Notes under the pieces: model-generated | The model's database searches: none | Told to the model about the DNA's origin: nothing | The model's input: only the letters and a program-made list of their open reading frames with translations | Part shown: positions 42,837 to 51,528 of the stretch, one piece after another | How the letters are laid out: each line of letters starts with the position of its first letter | Numbering within the stretch: position 1 is the stretch's first letter | Position numbers and translations under genes: made by a program | Origin: UBA11524 sp964383815 | Lineage (GTDB): Bacteria > Bacillota > Clostridia > Christensenellales > Aristaeellaceae | DNA length: 64,000 nucleotides | Reading direction: 5' to 3' | NCBI GenBank assembly: GCA_964383815.1 | Contig: CAYLIC010000003.1 | Coordinates: 16,102 to 80,101 of the forward strand

Positions 42837-43730
42837 CTATTCTTCGTCAACAACCGTCCAGGTGTCCGGGTCGCTGTCGATGGCGGTCTCCATGGCCTGG
42901 TCGATGGCGGCCTGGGTGGCCTGGCTGGCAATGCCATTGGGGGAAAGACCCAGGGCGGCTTGGAAAGCCTTTACTGCTGCCACAGTGCCGCTGCCGAAAA
43001 CGCCATCGGCCTTGCCTGCTTCCAAATAGCCCAGGTAGGCCAGCTTTTCCTGCAAGGCCTGCACCTTAAGGCCGCTGTTGCCCGCGCGCATGGTGTAGTC
43101 TGCCACATCATGCACGGTGCCATAGCCCAGGATGCGGCTGTAGGTCAGGTCGTACACATTGCGCTGCACGGCGGAGGGCGCATTGCCTTCCAGCACATGC
43201 ACCTGCACGCTGCCGTTTTCGTCCCGGGTGCAGTATTCCACCATGGCCACATGGTCGGTATCCTGGGTGTTTGTCCAGGTGAAGAATACCCAGTCCCCGG
43301 GCTGGGGGATATAGTCCCCGGTGCGGATGTAGCTCTCGCTGCCCCTGAGCCACTGGTAGCCCCAGTCCTGCAGGAAGCCATTGCGGACAATGTACCGCCC
43401 CTGCCGGATAAACCAGCTGCGCCCGGTGTTGCTGCCGGAGTACAGGGGGTAAATGTGGCGCAGAAGCTGGGTGCCGTAGCGCTGATCCACCTGATCCACG
43501 CACCAGCACAGGTATTCGGCACACCACTGGGCATAGGGGTCGCCAGCCCACTGACCATACTTGCTCCAGCCGTGGTCACCCTCGGTGTAGCCAACCTCCC
43601 CGGCGGCAATCTCCAGCAGGTGTGTCACATAATCCGGTACCTGCCAGGCAGGAGGAATGACGGTGGCCTCGCCCTGGGCGGAGGCGCACAAAAGAAGCAG
43701 CGCACATACCAGCGTCAGCAGCCTCTTCAT
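42837..43730 (-). CDS. Secreted CHAP amidase-like protein with peptidoglycan-binding domain
   Basis: This 297-residue protein has a signal peptide (MKRLLTLVCALLLLCASAQG). A CHAP-like domain covers about residues 30-210: AQWCAEYLCWCVDQ carries the catalytic Cys and DTDHVAMVEYC the His. A peptidoglycan_binding_1 domain follows (AGNSGLKVQALQEKLAYLGY, DGVFGSGTVAAVKAFQ). It probably cuts or binds cell-wall peptides. ATG 43730 follows AAGGAGG by seven bases. It lies between sfsA and the pyrophosphatase gene. Confidence 0.87.
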   Translation of the reverse strand: MKRLLTLVCALLLLCASAQGEATVIPPAWQVPDYVTHLLEIAAGEVGYTEGDHGWSKYGQWAGDPYAQWCAEYLCWCVDQVDQRYGTQLLRHIYPLYSGSNTGRSWFIRQGRYIVRNGFLQDWGYQWLRGSESYIRTGDYIPQPGDWVFFTWTNTQDTDHVAMVEYCTRDENGSVQVHVLEGNAPSAVQRNVYDLTYSRILGYGTVHDVADYTMRAGNSGLKVQALQEKLAYLGYLEAGKADGVFGSGTVAAVKAFQAALGLSPNGIASQATQAAIDQAMETAIDSDPDTWTVVDEE

Positions 43731-43742
43731 GGGCAAACCTCC

Positions 43743-44429
43743 TTACAAATGCACGGGAACGGTGCCGGTGATGGTGCAGCTCTCCGGGGTTACACGGCAC
43801 AGGGCAGCGGTGATGCGCACGCCGGCGGTGCGGGCCTCCCGCAAGGCCTGGGCAAAGGCCGGGTCGGTACCATCGTTGGGCGAAAGACCCCGCACATTGT
43901 CCCGCTGGATAACAAAGCACACGCCCGCATCATACCCGGCCTGCCGGGCGGCGATTAACTCCCGCAGGTGCCTGGCGCCGCGCTCCGTGGGCGCATCGGG
44001 GAAATAGGCCATGCCCTTTGCGTCAAACAGGGTAACGCCCTTTACCTCGGCAAAGCCGGGCACATCCCCCAGCCGGTAGGCGAAATCAAACCGGGATGCG
44101 CCGTAGCGAACCTCCGGCTGCAGAGCAGTCAGGCCTGGCAGGTAGCCGCCCTGGCTGGCCCATTCGGCAAAGATGGCGTTGGGCGCCTGGCTGTCCATGT
44201 TGATGGTATAGCCGTCCTTCTCCACCGCCACCAGGTCGAAGCGGGTCTTCCGGGCAGGATTGTCGCTTTCCTCCAGCCACACATGGCAGCCGGGAATCAA
44301 AAGCTCACGGCAGCGCCCGGTGTTCTTCACATGGCAGAGGGCGGTTCCGCCATCCACCAGGCAGCGGGCAATGAACCTGTTGGGCCGGGCAAGAAAGGTG
44401 GCCTGCCGCAAACGGTGGTACAGCCTCAT
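43743..44429 (-). CDS. sfsA: SfsA family protein (nuclease-fold, sugar fermentation stimulation)
   Basis: This 228-residue cytoplasmic protein matches SfsA: ARPNRFIARCLVDGG near the start, CHVKNTGRCRELLIPG, and the nuclease-like RFDFAY and AEVKGVTLF segments, then FPDAPTERGARHLREL. The name comes from an E. coli sugar phenotype; a DNA- or nucleotide-acting role is plausible but unproven. It overlaps the VanW gene by four bases (ATGA). No ribosome binding site of its own stands out. Confidence 0.93.
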   Translation of the reverse strand: MRLYHRLRQATFLARPNRFIARCLVDGGTALCHVKNTGRCRELLIPGCHVWLEESDNPARKTRFDLVAVEKDGYTINMDSQAPNAIFAEWASQGGYLPGLTALQPEVRYGASRFDFAYRLGDVPGFAEVKGVTLFDAKGMAYFPDAPTERGARHLRELIAARQAGYDAGVCFVIQRDNVRGLSPNDGTDPAFAQALREARTAGVRITAALCRVTPESCTITGTVPVHL

Positions 44430-45556
44430 TCGTACACCCGGTACACCAGCATCAGCAGGGCGCCGTCATCGGAGGTATGGCCCTCGATGCGGATGGGGAA
44501 ATCGTAATCGTTGCGGAAGCGCAGGTTCAGGTTATCATTGCCCACGGCGGCATCCACCCCATGGGGCAGATACTTGGCGCCGCTGGGCCCGTGGGGACGG
44601 CGCTGCAGGATGGTCACCTGGGGCAGCTGCATCAGGGCGTTGTACAGCGTGGAGGACACCTGGCAGGTGCCGCCGCCATACCCGGGCACGGAGGTGCCGT
44701 TCACCAGCACCCAGGCCTTCTGGTAGCCGTACTGGGGGCGATAGGGGCCCACGTCCTTGTTGAAGTTCAGGGATTCGCCGGGCTGCATCACCCGGGTCAG
44801 GCGCTCGCAGGCCACGCGGATGTTGATGATGCGGCTCTTGTTGATATCCGTCTGCGCCATGGTGTAGTAGGAGGTATAGGCTGCAATGGGCGTTTCCTCA
44901 TTGATGGGTTCATCCGTGGGGGAAACGGGAATCAGGTCGGTCAGGTCGTTCATGTCGATGTAGCCATAGGTGCGCCAGTACAGCACAATGGCCCAGCCGT
45001 CCTGTATCTGCCAGATGCTCAGCCGGGTGCCCGGGTTCAGGACCACCCAGCTCTCATCGCTGTCGCTCATGGACTTGCGCACAGGGCATACATCCGCTGT
45101 GGTGGCGATGTAGGCCGCCTTCTGCACGCCATAGGGCGGCGTGTTCACCGGGTCAACGGGGGTGACGGAGGAAATCCTGTCCCGCTTGATGTAGCCAATA
45201 TCGTTACCGGACCGGGCAATCACCCACGCGCTGCCAACGTACAGAACGTCAATCTGCTGGTTCTTGCCGGCGCTGCCGATGCGCTTGCTTTCCATGTCGC
45301 GCTGGGCAAAAAGGCTGGAGGCATTCTCCACCCGTGCGGTGTACAGGGCGGGGGAGGAAAGGGTGAAATCCTCCCGGGAAGCCTCCTGATAGGTGGCGCC
45401 TACATGGGCCTCCTCGGCAGCGGTGTCGTCCACCTCGTCCAGCTGGAGCAGCTCGTCCATCTCCTCCTGGGTGGGCGATTCCTCCTCGCCCAGGGCGGGC
45501 AGGGCGGCAAGCAGCAGGCACAGGGCCATCAATAGCGAAAGCAGGCGTTTGGACAT
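44426..45556 (-). CDS. Secreted VanW-family protein with SH3-like segments
   Basis: This 376-residue protein has a signal peptide (MSKRLLSLLMALCLLLAAL, ALG). The middle (about 65-215) contains two SH3b-like stretches with GYIKRDRI and YGYIDMNDL. The C-terminal third is the VanW/G5-associated domain: ESLNFNKDVGPYRPQYGY and VPGYGGGTCQVSSTLYNA. VanW proteins occur near vancomycin-resistance clusters, but also widely as envelope proteins of unknown role. It heads a five-gene operon whose other members are sfsA, the CHAP protein, ppaC and a secreted unknown. Confidence 0.88.
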   Translation of the reverse strand: MSKRLLSLLMALCLLLAALPALGEEESPTQEEMDELLQLDEVDDTAAEEAHVGATYQEASREDFTLSSPALYTARVENASSLFAQRDMESKRIGSAGKNQQIDVLYVGSAWVIARSGNDIGYIKRDRISSVTPVDPVNTPPYGVQKAAYIATTADVCPVRKSMSDSDESWVVLNPGTRLSIWQIQDGWAIVLYWRTYGYIDMNDLTDLIPVSPTDEPINEETPIAAYTSYYTMAQTDINKSRIINIRVACERLTRVMQPGESLNFNKDVGPYRPQYGYQKAWVLVNGTSVPGYGGGTCQVSSTLYNALMQLPQVTILQRRPHGPSGAKYLPHGVDAAVGNDNLNLRFRNDYDFPIRIEGHTSDDGALLMLVYRVYE

Positions 45557-45596
45557 GGGTCAAGGACCTCCTTGGTGAATAAATACCATTCGGTTC

Positions 45597-45625
45597 ATTA
45601 TATCATCACGGGGCCGAAGCCGCAA
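45597..45625 (-). promoter_or_regulatory. Promoter of the vanW-sfsA-CHAP-ppaC operon
   Basis: On the minus strand TTGCGG (45620-45625) and TATAAT (45597-45602) are 17 bases apart. Confidence 0.7.
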
Positions 45626-45654
45626 GACCGCAGACGCTGGTTTTACAAAACGTG

Positions 45655-45687
45655 CAAAAAATGCGGCAAGCATGATGCCTGCCGCAA
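45655..45687 (-). terminator. Terminator of pheST
   Basis: On the minus strand TGCGGCAGGCAT pairs with ATGCTTGCCGCA and is followed by TTTTTT. It lies about 125 bases after the pheT stop, beyond repeat copy 3. Confidence 0.88.
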
Positions 45688-45743
45688 AAGAAAACGGACT
45701 GAAAAACCTGCCATCTCAGCATGCACAGGATACGCACACCCGA

Positions 45744-45801
45744 ATGGGATGCTTATGGGATGGAATCCCTTAAGCGCCCTGCAGGGACAGCGCCCTGCAG
45801 G
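45744..45801 (+). repeat. Two-hairpin intergenic repeat, copy 3
   Basis: The core reads GGGATGCTTATGGGATGG then AATCCCTTAAGCG. The second hairpin is CCTGCAGGG-ACAGCG-CCCTGCAGG (45778-45801), a different sequence from copy 2 but still paired. It sits in the 3' untranslated region of pheT, before the terminator. Confidence 0.83.
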
Positions 45802-45809
45802 CAGAGTCC

Positions 45810-48203
45810 TCAGGCCCGCAGGGTGGCGCTGTGCCTGTCGGCGGCGGTGCGGAGAATCTTGTCCATGGCTTTGGTGATTTCCGCATCGGTCAGGGTGTGA
45901 TCGGCGCCGCGGAAGATGAAGGAGAAGGCCACGGACTTCATGCCCTCGCCCAGAGCAGCGGAACGGTACACATCGAACATTTTCACATCCTCCAGGATGG
46001 AACCGGCGGCCTGAGCCATGTCGGCCATCAGGGGGCCAACGTGCACATCCTCTGCCATCACCAGGGACAGATCACGGGTTACGGCAGGGAAGCGGGGCAT
46101 GGGCTTCACGGTGCCCATGGGCTTGTGCAGGCGGGCCAGCTGATCCATGTCCAGCTCGGCAATGTAGGCACGCATGGGCATGTCGAAGGCCTCACGCACG
46201 GCAGGGTGCACCTCACCCAGGCAGCACACCTGCTCATCGCCAGCCATCAGCACGGCCCTGCGCCCGGGGTGCAGGTAGCTTTCGCCACGGGCCTCCACCA
46301 CGGTTTCAATGCCCAGGGCGGAAAGCAGGCGCTCCACCACACCGCGCAGGGTGAAGAAGTCCACCTCCTTGCCGTACACGCCCAGGCACAGCTTCTGGGT
46401 TTCCACAGGCAGGCCTTCCCCGGTGCGCGCCTCGCCGTCAAACACGGCGGAAGCCTCGAACAGGCGGGCAGCCTCGTTGCTGCGGTTCATGTTCAGGGCC
46501 AGGGTGGACAGCATGCCGGGGGTCAGTGTGGTGCGCATGACGCTGGTGTCCTCGCCCAGGGGGTTGCGGATGGGCAGCTGCACCAGCCGGGGATCATCCT
46601 GGGAAAGGTCCAGCTTTTCCACTGTGCGGGGATTGACGAAGGAGAAATTCAGAATTTCATAGAAGCCCATAGCCACCAGGTGGCGGGTGACCTCGTCCTT
46701 CAGGCGCATGCGGGGGGAGCGGCAGCCGGGGGTGGTGTCGCCACGGAGCAGGGTGGAAGGAATGTGGTCATAGCCGTACACCCGCAGCGCTTCCTCAGAC
46801 AGGTCAGCCTCGCCGTCCACGTCCTGACGGTAGTCGGGCACGGCAACGGTTAAATGATCACCATCCCGCTGAACGCCGAAGTTCAGCTTTTCAAGGATGC
46901 TAACGATTTCATCGGCGGGGATGTCCACACCGGTGCGGTGCACAATGCGCTCAATGGAGCCGGTAACCACCTGCTGCCCGGCAGGCTCCGGGTAAACATC
47001 GATGATGCCGGACACCACATCGCCGGCGTCCAGCTGGTTAATCATCTGGCAGGCCCGCTGCATGGCCTCCATGGCGGTCTTGACGGACACACCCTTTTCA
47101 AAACGGGCGGAAGACTCGGTGCGGATGCCCAGGGCGCGGCTGGTGATGCGGGTGGCAGCCCGGTCGAACACGGCGCATTCGAACATCATGGTGTGGGTCT
47201 TTTCGGTAATCTCGGATTCCTCGCCGCCCATGATGCCCGCCACGCAGGAGGGCTTCACCGCATCGCAGATCACCAGCTGACCGGGGGTCAGGTCGTGCTG
47301 CTTGCCATCCAGGGTGGTAATGTGCTCACCCTCTTTGGCCTTGCGGACGATGATGTGGTTGCCCTCCACCATGTCTAGGTCGAAGGCGTGCATGGGGTGA
47401 CCTGTTTCCAGCATGATGAAGTTGGTAATGTCCACCACGTTGTTGATGGAGCGCATGCCGGCGCCATTCAGGTATTTGCGCAGCCACATGGGGGACTGGC
47501 CTACGCGAACATTCTTGATAACCCGGGCAATGTAGCGCGGGCACAGGTCGGTGGCCTCAATGTCCACCTTCACATAGTCGTGTACATCGCCGCCGCATTC
47601 CTTCACGGTGATTTCCGGTTTGGTGAAGGTGGTGCCGCAGGCCACGGCGGTTTCGCGGGCAATGCCCCACACGCTCAGGCAGTCGGGCCGGTTGGCCAGC
47701 ACTTCAAAGTCCATCACGGTGTCATCCATGCCCAGAATCGGCTTTACATCGCTGCCCACGGGGTAGTCCTCGTGGAAAATCAGCAGTCCGGCCTCACCCA
47801 CATGGGGGTAGACCTCCACCGGCACGCCCAGCTCGTCACCGCCGCAGAGCATGCCTTCGCTGGCCACGCCGCGGAGCTTGCCCTTCTTAATCTTCACGCC
47901 GCCGGGGAGCCGGGCGCCAATCTTTGCCACAGGCACCAGGATGCCGGCCTCACAGTTGGGTGCGCCGCAGACGATTTGCAGGGGTTCCTCCTCGCCCACG
48001 TCCACGGTGGTCACATGCAGGTGATCGCTGTCCGGGTGCATCTCGCAGGTCAGCACCCGGCCTACCACCACGTTTTCCACCTCGGCGCCCTGAACCTCAT
48101 AGCCCTCAACGCCGTTGCCAATCATAATCATCTTGTTCTGGTATTCTTCAGCGGAAACCGGAATATCAGCATATTCCTTAATCCATTTCATAGGTACCTT
48201 CAT
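45810..48203 (-). CDS. pheT: Phenylalanyl-tRNA synthetase beta subunit
   Basis: This 797-residue subunit pairs with PheS in the heterotetramer that charges tRNA-Phe. It starts MKVPMKWIKEYADIPVS, has the EMAP-II-like RNA-binding domain (VVGRVLTCEMHPDSDHLHV, about 47-150), the B3/B4 editing region, B5, and a C-terminal anticodon-binding FDX-ACB domain. AGGAGG precedes ATG 48203. It is separated from pheS by 125 bases containing repeat copy 4. Length is normal. Confidence 0.96.
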   Translation of the reverse strand: MKVPMKWIKEYADIPVSAEEYQNKMIMIGNGVEGYEVQGAEVENVVVGRVLTCEMHPDSDHLHVTTVDVGEEEPLQIVCGAPNCEAGILVPVAKIGARLPGGVKIKKGKLRGVASEGMLCGGDELGVPVEVYPHVGEAGLLIFHEDYPVGSDVKPILGMDDTVMDFEVLANRPDCLSVWGIARETAVACGTTFTKPEITVKECGGDVHDYVKVDIEATDLCPRYIARVIKNVRVGQSPMWLRKYLNGAGMRSINNVVDITNFIMLETGHPMHAFDLDMVEGNHIIVRKAKEGEHITTLDGKQHDLTPGQLVICDAVKPSCVAGIMGGEESEITEKTHTMMFECAVFDRAATRITSRALGIRTESSARFEKGVSVKTAMEAMQRACQMINQLDAGDVVSGIIDVYPEPAGQQVVTGSIERIVHRTGVDIPADEIVSILEKLNFGVQRDGDHLTVAVPDYRQDVDGEADLSEEALRVYGYDHIPSTLLRGDTTPGCRSPRMRLKDEVTRHLVAMGFYEILNFSFVNPRTVEKLDLSQDDPRLVQLPIRNPLGEDTSVMRTTLTPGMLSTLALNMNRSNEAARLFEASAVFDGEARTGEGLPVETQKLCLGVYGKEVDFFTLRGVVERLLSALGIETVVEARGESYLHPGRRAVLMAGDEQVCCLGEVHPAVREAFDMPMRAYIAELDMDQLARLHKPMGTVKPMPRFPAVTRDLSLVMAEDVHVGPLMADMAQAAGSILEDVKMFDVYRSAALGEGMKSVAFSFIFRGADHTLTDAEITKAMDKILRTAADRHSATLRA

Positions 48204-48272
48204 ACCTGTATTCCTCCTATTGTAACATCCATGCGCATAAACTCAAACGGAACCCAAAGCCTCCATCGCAAA

Positions 48273-48328
48273 CCGGGATTCTCAAGGGCTGAAGGCCCTT
48301 AAGCGGAGCCCAGAGGCAGAGCCTCTGG
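48273..48328 (+). repeat. Two-hairpin intergenic repeat, copy 4
   Basis: This copy has CCGGGATTCTCAAGGGC-TGAA-GGCCCTTAAG and the same second hairpin as copy 2, CCAGAGGC-AGA-GCCTCTGG. It abuts the pheS stop codon at 48329 and lies inside the pheS-pheT transcript. Confidence 0.85.
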
Positions 48329-49351
48329 TTACCTGAACTGGCTGAGGAAACGCACATCGCCCTCGAAAAGGAGGCGCAGGTCGGTAACGCCGTAGCGCTG
48401 GGCGGTGATGCGGTCGATGCCGATGCCGAAGGCAAAGCCGGAGTAGACGGTGGAGTCGATGCCGCACATTTCCAGCACCCTGGGGTTCACCATGCCGCCG
48501 CCCAGCACCTCAATCCAGCCGGTACCCTTGCACACCCGGCAGCCTTTGCCATGGCAGGCGGCGCAGGTCAGGTCCACCTCGGTAGAGGGCTCGGTGAAGG
48601 GGAAGAAGCTGGGACGGAACCTGGTGGTGATACCCTTGCCGTACAGGCGCTCAGCAAAGGCGTTCAGGGTGCCGCGCAGGTCGGCCATGGTCACGTCCTT
48701 GTCCACCACCAGGCCTTCAATCTGGTGGAAAACCGGGCTATGGGTGGCGTCCATCTCATCGGCGCGGTACACGCGGCCGGGGCAAATCACACGGATGGGC
48801 GGCTTGCGGCTGAGCATGGTGCGGGCCTGAATGGGGCTGGTGTGGGTGCGCAGCACAATGTTGTCATCCACATAAAAGGTGTCCTGGGCGTCACGGGCGG
48901 GGTGATTCTTGGGGATGTTCATCAGCTCGAAATTGTAGTGATCTAGCTCAATCTCCGGGCCTTCAACCACCTGGAAGCCCATGCCGGTGAAGCAGTCCAC
49001 CACCTCGTTCAGCACCAGGTTCATGGGATGTGCGCTGCCTTCCTTGGGCGTGGGAACAGGCTGGGTGACATCGATGGTTTCCCGCTTCAGGGCGGCCTCC
49101 TGGGCCAGCTTCTTCAGGCGGGCCTGCTTTTCCTCCAGCATGGCGGTGAACTTCTCCCGGGCCTCGTTGATCATCTGGCCTGCGGCGGGACGCTCCTCCG
49201 GGGACAGCTGACCCATGCCGCGCAAAAGGGCGGTCAGCTCACCCTTCTTGCCCAGCACCTTTACCCGGAGTGCATCCAGGGCCTGCAGGCTTTCGCAGTC
49301 CGCCAGCTCGGTTGTCAGCAGCTGCTTGATCTGCGCAATCTTTTCCTTCAT
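48329..49351 (-). CDS. pheS: Phenylalanyl-tRNA synthetase alpha subunit
   Basis: This 340-residue subunit has the N-terminal coiled-coil (about 1-95) and the class II catalytic domain with motif 2 region FHQIEGLVVDKDVTMADL and motif 3 near GFAFGIGIDRITAQRYG. A CAACHGKGCRVCKGTGW segment is the Cys-pair insert also known in Bacillus PheS. It is the first gene after a T-box leader, so it is expected to be induced when tRNA-Phe is uncharged. Length is typical. Confidence 0.97.
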   Translation of the reverse strand: MKEKIAQIKQLLTTELADCESLQALDALRVKVLGKKGELTALLRGMGQLSPEERPAAGQMINEAREKFTAMLEEKQARLKKLAQEAALKRETIDVTQPVPTPKEGSAHPMNLVLNEVVDCFTGMGFQVVEGPEIELDHYNFELMNIPKNHPARDAQDTFYVDDNIVLRTHTSPIQARTMLSRKPPIRVICPGRVYRADEMDATHSPVFHQIEGLVVDKDVTMADLRGTLNAFAERLYGKGITTRFRPSFFPFTEPSTEVDLTCAACHGKGCRVCKGTGWIEVLGGGMVNPRVLEMCGIDSTVYSGFAFGIGIDRITAQRYGVTDLRLLFEGDVRFLSQFR

Positions 49352-49383
49352 GGTAAAACCTTCCTTTCTTCTGCAAACAAAAA

Positions 49384-49640
49384 CCTCCGTCCCCCTGGAG
49401 GGACGAAGGCGAATTGCCGCGTGTTACCACCCTGATTCCGCACCCGGGCCTGTGCCGTGATGCGCTCGCTGCCGATTACGGGGCCGATCCGTCGCCGCCT
49501 AATGAGGGCGCAGGCCCCGTTCAGCAGCGCAGCTCAGGAGGGAATTTCCGGAAGGCTCGCCAGGACGCTTGCACCATGTGCGTCCCTCTCTCAGGCCAGC
49601 CCTGGCTCCGGCATTGTCTCCGTCGTCGCCTTTCAATATC
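49384..49640 (-). promoter_or_regulatory. T-box riboswitch of pheST
   Basis: The T-box sequence AGGGTGGTAACACGCG is present on the minus strand around 49420-49436. It is followed by the terminator CCTTCGTCCC/GGGGGACGGAGG and TTTTTG (ending near 49384). Upstream lies about 200 bases of structured Stem I with a GAGAGAGGGAC loop. A TTC at 49543-49545 (minus strand) is a candidate Phe specifier codon, but this was not confirmed by folding. Uncharged tRNA-Phe would favour the antiterminator and expression of pheST. Confidence 0.92.
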
Positions 49641-49646
49641 GGGATG

Positions 49647-49675
49647 ATTATACCACGTCTTTCTGGCGATTGCAA
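49647..49675 (-). promoter_or_regulatory. Promoter of the pheST T-box leader
   Basis: TTGCAA (49670-49675) and TATAAT (49647-49652) are 17 bases apart on the minus strand. Confidence 0.85.
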
Positions 49676-49679
49676 GCCC

Positions 49680-49765
49680 CAAAGGGAGCTGCCCTCTGGA
49701 AAACTGGCAAAGGGCGCTGCCCTCTGCACTCCTGCTTAAGGGATTTCATCCCTGAAGAATCCCGT
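49680..49765 (-). repeat. Two-hairpin intergenic repeat, copy 5 (second hairpin duplicated)
   Basis: On the minus strand ACGGGATTCTTCAGGGATG is followed by AAATCCCTTAAGCAGG. The second hairpin GCAGAGGGC-AGC-GCCCTTTGC (49707-49727) is followed by a related copy, CCAGAGGGC-AGC-TCCCTTTGG (49681-49699). It lies between surE and the promoter of the pheST leader. Relative to surE the first hairpin comes first, the opposite order from copies 2, 3, 4 and 6. Confidence 0.8.
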
Positions 49766-49820
49766 TTTTCAGTGGGATTGGTGCGCCGGAAAAGGGGGTA
49801 TCTGGGAAAGGCGTGCCGGA

Positions 49821-50573
49821 CTAGAAGTCCAGCAGGTCGGCGTAGGCTTGCTGGTCGAGGCCATCGGGGGAGAGGAAGGTGCAGGTGATGTGGCCCTGGT
49901 TCAGCAGATCCTGGTCGCTGCCGGGGGTGCTTGTCCAGTCCTGCTCCAGGGGGGAAAGCCAGAAGTAGGTATCCCCACGGGGGCTGAGGCGGCGCTCGTA
50001 GCTGTCCTTGTACACGTTGCGGGTAATGTCGCACATGCGGGGTTCCTTCAGCTGGTGCATGGGCACGGGCGGCACGTTCAGGTTCAGGACGGAAAACGCC
50101 GGCGCGGGGTAGTTCACCAGGCGCTCGCCCATGGCAACAGCCCAATCGGCAAAGAAGCGCATGGTATCATCCGGCGTAACGTATTCGCCGCTGACCGCCA
50201 TGGCGGGAATGCCCTGGAAGGCAGCCTCCCGGGCGGCGCCAACGGTGCCGGAAACATACACCGCAAAGCCTGTGTTGTACCCGCGGTTAATGCCGCTGAT
50301 AACCAGGTCGGGCCTTTGGCTGCAGAGGTTCATAAAGCCAACGCGGCAGCAGTCCACCGGGGAGCCGGCGATGGCCCAGGCCTCATCGGCGCCCTCTATG
50401 GTAATGGGCCGGGCAATCAGCGGCTGGGAAATGGTGTAGCTGTGGGATTTGGCGCTCTGCTGGGTGGCGGGCGCGCACACGGTTACATGGTGGCCCCTTG
50501 CCGCCACGGCCCGGCACAGCAGGTGCAAAAGGGGACTGTCGAAGCCGTCGTCATTCACCAGAAGAATGTTCAT
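49821..50573 (-). CDS. surE: 5'/3'-nucleotidase SurE
   Basis: This 250-residue enzyme removes phosphate from nucleoside monophosphates. The metal-binding start MNILLVNDDGFDSPLLHLL is intact, as is SGINRGYNTGFAVYVSGTVGAAREA, with PATQQSAKSHSYTI between. It starts four bases inside the end of the metal-binding lipoprotein-like gene (ATGA overlap), so it is translationally coupled to it. Length is typical. Confidence 0.95.
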   Translation of the reverse strand: MNILLVNDDGFDSPLLHLLCRAVAARGHHVTVCAPATQQSAKSHSYTISQPLIARPITIEGADEAWAIAGSPVDCCRVGFMNLCSQRPDLVISGINRGYNTGFAVYVSGTVGAAREAAFQGIPAMAVSGEYVTPDDTMRFFADWAVAMGERLVNYPAPAFSVLNLNVPPVPMHQLKEPRMCDITRNVYKDSYERRLSPRGDTYFWLSPLEQDWTSTPGSDQDLLNQGHITCTFLSPDGLDQQAYADLLDF

Positions 50574-51475
50574 GGGGTTTCTCCTTCCTCTGTGCCAAGG
50601 GCGGTGAGAAGCACCTGCACATTGGCGCGCATTACATCCTCATAATAGGTCAGCGGAGGGTTTTCCTCCGGGCCGGTCACAACAGGATCCAGGGTGTACA
50701 CCTTTGCGCCGGTTTCCCGGGCCAGGGTTTGGGCAGCCATGTCCTCATACTGGGGTTCGGCAAACAGTGGCGGTGTGCCCAGGGCCTTCACCAGCATCAC
50801 CAGCTCCGCCAGCGCAGCGGGGGAAAGGGCATCCCCGGGCTCCCGGTTCACCACGGCGGCAACGTTCAGGCCATAGGCCTTGGCGAAATAGGGAAAGGCC
50901 TCGTGAAAGGTGATGATGTCCTTGCTGGGCAAATCCTTCAGCGCGTGGCTGATTTCCTCATCCAGGGCAGCCAGGCGGGCAATGAAGGCATCCCTGTTGA
51001 CGGCGATGGCTTCACCGCTTTCCGGGCAGGCGGCGATGAGGCCTTCCGCCAGGTTGCGCACCATGATTTGCGCGTTGCCTACGTCCAGCCACACATGGGC
51101 GTTGTACTCGCCGTGGTCGTGGGCCTCATGGTCGTGCTCCTCCTGGCACAGCAGCTCAATGCCGGTGGAGGCATCCACCACCATCAGGCTGGGAAAGGCC
51201 TCCATCACACGGGTCAGGTAGCTCTCCATGCCTGCACCATTAATAAGGAAGGCATCCGCCGCAGCCAGCTTCTTCATGTCGCTGGTTTGCAGCTGATAAT
51301 CGTGCAGGCACCCGGTGCCGGGCGCAGCCATGCAGCTGACCTCCAGGCCCTCAATGCCGTCCGTCAGGTTCAGGGCGAAAAGATAAACGGGGTAAAAGCT
51401 GGCAACAATGGTCTGCCCCAGGGCGCAGGCGGGCAGCAGCAGCGCAGCCAGCAGGGCAGCGATGAGCTTCTTCAT
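50570..51475 (-). CDS. Zinc/manganese-type ABC transporter substrate-binding protein (ZnuA-like)
   Basis: This 301-residue secreted protein has a signal peptide (MKKLIAALLAALLLPACALG). ASFYPVYLFALNLTDG near residue 25, the His-rich loop EEHDHEAHDHGEYNAHVWLD around residue 122, TFHEAFPYFAKAYGL and FAEPQYED match cluster A-I zinc or manganese binding proteins. A possible lipobox is not clear. No permease or ATPase gene is adjacent, so its partner is elsewhere. ATG 51475 follows AAAGGAA. It is followed by surE with overlapping codons. Confidence 0.9.
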   Translation of the reverse strand: MKKLIAALLAALLLPACALGQTIVASFYPVYLFALNLTDGIEGLEVSCMAAPGTGCLHDYQLQTSDMKKLAAADAFLINGAGMESYLTRVMEAFPSLMVVDASTGIELLCQEEHDHEAHDHGEYNAHVWLDVGNAQIMVRNLAEGLIAACPESGEAIAVNRDAFIARLAALDEEISHALKDLPSKDIITFHEAFPYFAKAYGLNVAAVVNREPGDALSPAALAELVMLVKALGTPPLFAEPQYEDMAAQTLARETGAKVYTLDPVVTGPEENPPLTYYEDVMRANVQVLLTALGTEEGETP

Positions 51476-51528
51476 ACAGGGTTCCTTTCCATTTGAGATT
51501 CGCATATTGAACGGATTGGCCCGGCGGT

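Noticed and set aside
40773..43958. A 1061-codon open frame antisense to the secreted unknown, the pyrophosphatase and the CHAP gene.
   Set aside because: Translation is low in complexity and His/Gly/Gln-rich as expected of a GC-rich shadow frame; all three genes on the other strand have clear family motifs and ribosome binding sites.
44426..45556. Vancomycin resistance cluster suggested by VanW.
   Set aside because: No vanA/H/X/S/R-type genes are adjacent; VanW proteins are widespread and not resistance determinants alone.
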